The notes under the pieces are model-generated. The model saw only the letters and a list, made by a program, of their open reading frames with translations, did not search any database and was not told where the DNA came from. Both the position numbers and the translations under genes were made by a program. Shown here one piece after another: positions 5,193 through 6,417 of a stretch of 6,417 nt of DNA. Each line of letters begins with the position of its first letter. The first letter of the stretch is position 1. The stretch is from an uncultured Prevotella sp. (GTDB lineage Bacteria; Bacteroidota; Bacteroidia; Bacteroidales; Bacteroidaceae), in contig USQD01000120.1 in the NCBI GenBank assembly GCA_900556795.1, positions 1 to 6,417 of the forward strand, read 5' to 3'.

Positions 5193-6404
5193 TTATAGTC
5201 CGTCATCCTCCACTCTTCCCGGGTAGGCTTCAAGAGCTTTGGCAAGAACGGTCAATGCACGATTCAGGTCATCCTTCTTCAAAACGTAAGCCATACGTAC
5301 CTGATTACGACCTGCACCTGGAGTGGTATAGAAACCAGAAGCAGGAGCCATCATCACGGTTTCGCCCTCATATTCGAATTCTTCCAGACACCAGCGGCAG
5401 AACTTATCCGAATCATCGATAGGCAATTTGGCTACGGTATAGAAGGCACCCATAGGGATAGGAGAGTATACGCCAGGAATACGGTTGAGTCCGTCAATCA
5501 GACATTTACGGCGCTCAACGTACTCATCATATACGTCACGGTAGTACTCTTCAGGTGCATCGAGAGAAGCCTCGGCTACTATCTGACCAATCAGTGGAGG
5601 AGAAAGACGAGCCTGACAGAACTTCATCACAGCCTTGCGGATTTCTGCATTCTTGGTAATCAGAGCACCTACACGGATACCACACTCGCTGTATCGCTTG
5701 GATACAGAGTCGATAAGTACTGTGTTCTGCTCTATGCCTTCCAGATGCATCGCACTGATATAAGGACTGCCTGTATAGATATATTCACGATATACCTCGT
5801 CAGAGAAGAGGTAAAGATCATACTTCTTCACCAGGTCGCGAATCTGGTTCATCTCACGGCGTGTATAGAGGTAACCTGTTGGGTTGTTCGGATTGCAGAT
5901 CAGGATGGCACGTGTGCGCTCATTGATCAGCTCCTCAAACTTCTCTACCTTAGGCAATGAGAAACCTTCCTCGATGGTGGTAGCGATGGTACGGATCTTG
6001 GCACCTGCAGAAATGGCGAATGCCATATAGTTGGCGTAAGCTGGTTCTGGTACAATAATCTCATCTCCTGGGTTCAAGCAACTCATGAAAGAGAAGAGTA
6101 CAGCTTCAGAACCTCCCGATGTGATAATGATATCATCGGCAGTTACGTTGATATTGAATTTCTTGTAATAGTCTACTAGCTTCTCACGATAACTGAGATA
6201 GCCCTGGCTTGGAGAATACTCCAGGATGGTGCGGTCAATGTGCTTCAAGGCATCGAGACCACACTGAGGAGTAGGCAGGTCTGGCTGACCGATATTGAGG
6301 TGATACACCTTAACTCCACGTTTCTTTGCTGCGGCAGCCAAAGGAGCCAACTTTCTGATTGGTGACTCTGGCATTTCGATACCGCGTACTGAAATTTCAG
6401 GCAT
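5193..6404 (-). CDS. PLP-dependent aminotransferase, class I/II (fold type I, aspartate aminotransferase-like)
   Basis: This encodes a 403-aa cytoplasmic enzyme that transfers amino groups between an amino acid and a 2-oxo acid using pyridoxal phosphate. Key elements are in family order: NIGQPDLPTP (37-46, substrate side), TSGGSEA (95-101, cofactor phosphate contact), NPNNPTG (171-177), SDEVY (201-205, with Asp202 expected to pair with the pyridine nitrogen), SVSKRYSECGIRVG (233-246, with Lys236 as the Schiff-base lysine), and NQVRMAY with Arg370 as the likely carboxylate-binding arginine. Length and ends match a full-length protein. The ATG at 6404 follows an A/G-rich leader (AGAAAGAAATAAG). 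The SKRYSxCGxR version of the lysine motif marks a subgroup often annotated simply as aspartate or broad-specificity aminotransferase, so the substrate is not settled by sequence. It precedes the permease gene by 84 bp on the same strand and may share its transcript. Its promoter is outside the window. Confidence 0.93.
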   Translation of the reverse strand: MPEISVRGIEMPESPIRKLAPLAAAAKKRGVKVYHLNIGQPDLPTPQCGLDALKHIDRTILEYSPSQGYLSYREKLVDYYKKFNINVTADDIIITSGGSEAVLFSFMSCLNPGDEIIVPEPAYANYMAFAISAGAKIRTIATTIEEGFSLPKVEKFEELINERTRAILICNPNNPTGYLYTRREMNQIRDLVKKYDLYLFSDEVYREYIYTGSPYISAMHLEGIEQNTVLIDSVSKRYSECGIRVGALITKNAEIRKAVMKFCQARLSPPLIGQIVAEASLDAPEEYYRDVYDEYVERRKCLIDGLNRIPGVYSPIPMGAFYTVAKLPIDDSDKFCRWCLEEFEYEGETVMMAPASGFYTTPGAGRNQVRMAYVLKKDDLNRALTVLAKALEAYPGRVEDDGL

Positions 6405-6417
6405 CTTATTTCTTTCT

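Noticed and set aside
328..6404. A defence island, mobile element or biosynthetic gene cluster
   Set aside because: There is no transposase, integrase, toxin, nuclease, carrier-protein or thioesterase domain, no terminal repeats and no evident composition break. The content is housekeeping metabolism and envelope biogenesis.

Overview
The window looks like ordinary chromosomal DNA from a Bacteroidota bacterium, most likely a Bacteroidales member of the Prevotella/Segatella type. Three things point that way: a textbook Bacteroidota promoter (TTTG, 19 bp, TATCTTTG), A-rich leaders without Shine-Dalgarno sequences, and the tail of a protein resembling the Bacteroidota-specific DUF5606 family. 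The genus is an inference from memory. The first 71 bases are not biological. They are an Illumina TruSeq index adapter left on the end of the contig, so the real sequence starts at base 72.

Layout, left to right: adapter (1-71); the last 48 codons of a rightward DUF5606-like gene (72-218); a strong two-way terminator (267-307); two tandem leftward paralogous AMP-forming acyl-CoA synthetase genes (328-1995 and 2024-3691); a 169-bp regulatory intergenic region (3692-3860); a leftward FtsX/LolC/LolE-type permease gene (3861-5108); an 84-bp spacer rich in 7-bp repeats (5109-5192); and a leftward PLP-dependent aminotransferase gene (5193-6404) whose start codon lies 13 bp from the window end.

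Transcription units: the aminotransferase and permease genes probably form one unit, because no promoter is recognisable between them. It ends at a hairpin plus T9 terminator (3743-3787). The synthetase pair forms a second unit, driven by the promoter at 3715-3745 and ending at the shared terminator at 267-307. The two synthetases are both 555 codons once their starts are corrected. They are only 28 bp apart and look like a tandem duplication that has diverged in the likely substrate-binding half.

The most interesting local signal is in front of the synthetase pair. Four TGCACA/TGTGCA half-sites form two dyads with identical 13-bp spacers, centred 41 bp apart. They cover the -33 element, the -7 element, the predicted transcription start and the edge of the start codon. 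This looks like a double operator for an unknown regulator. I found no mobile element, CRISPR array, RNA gene, defence system or clearly new multi-gene system.
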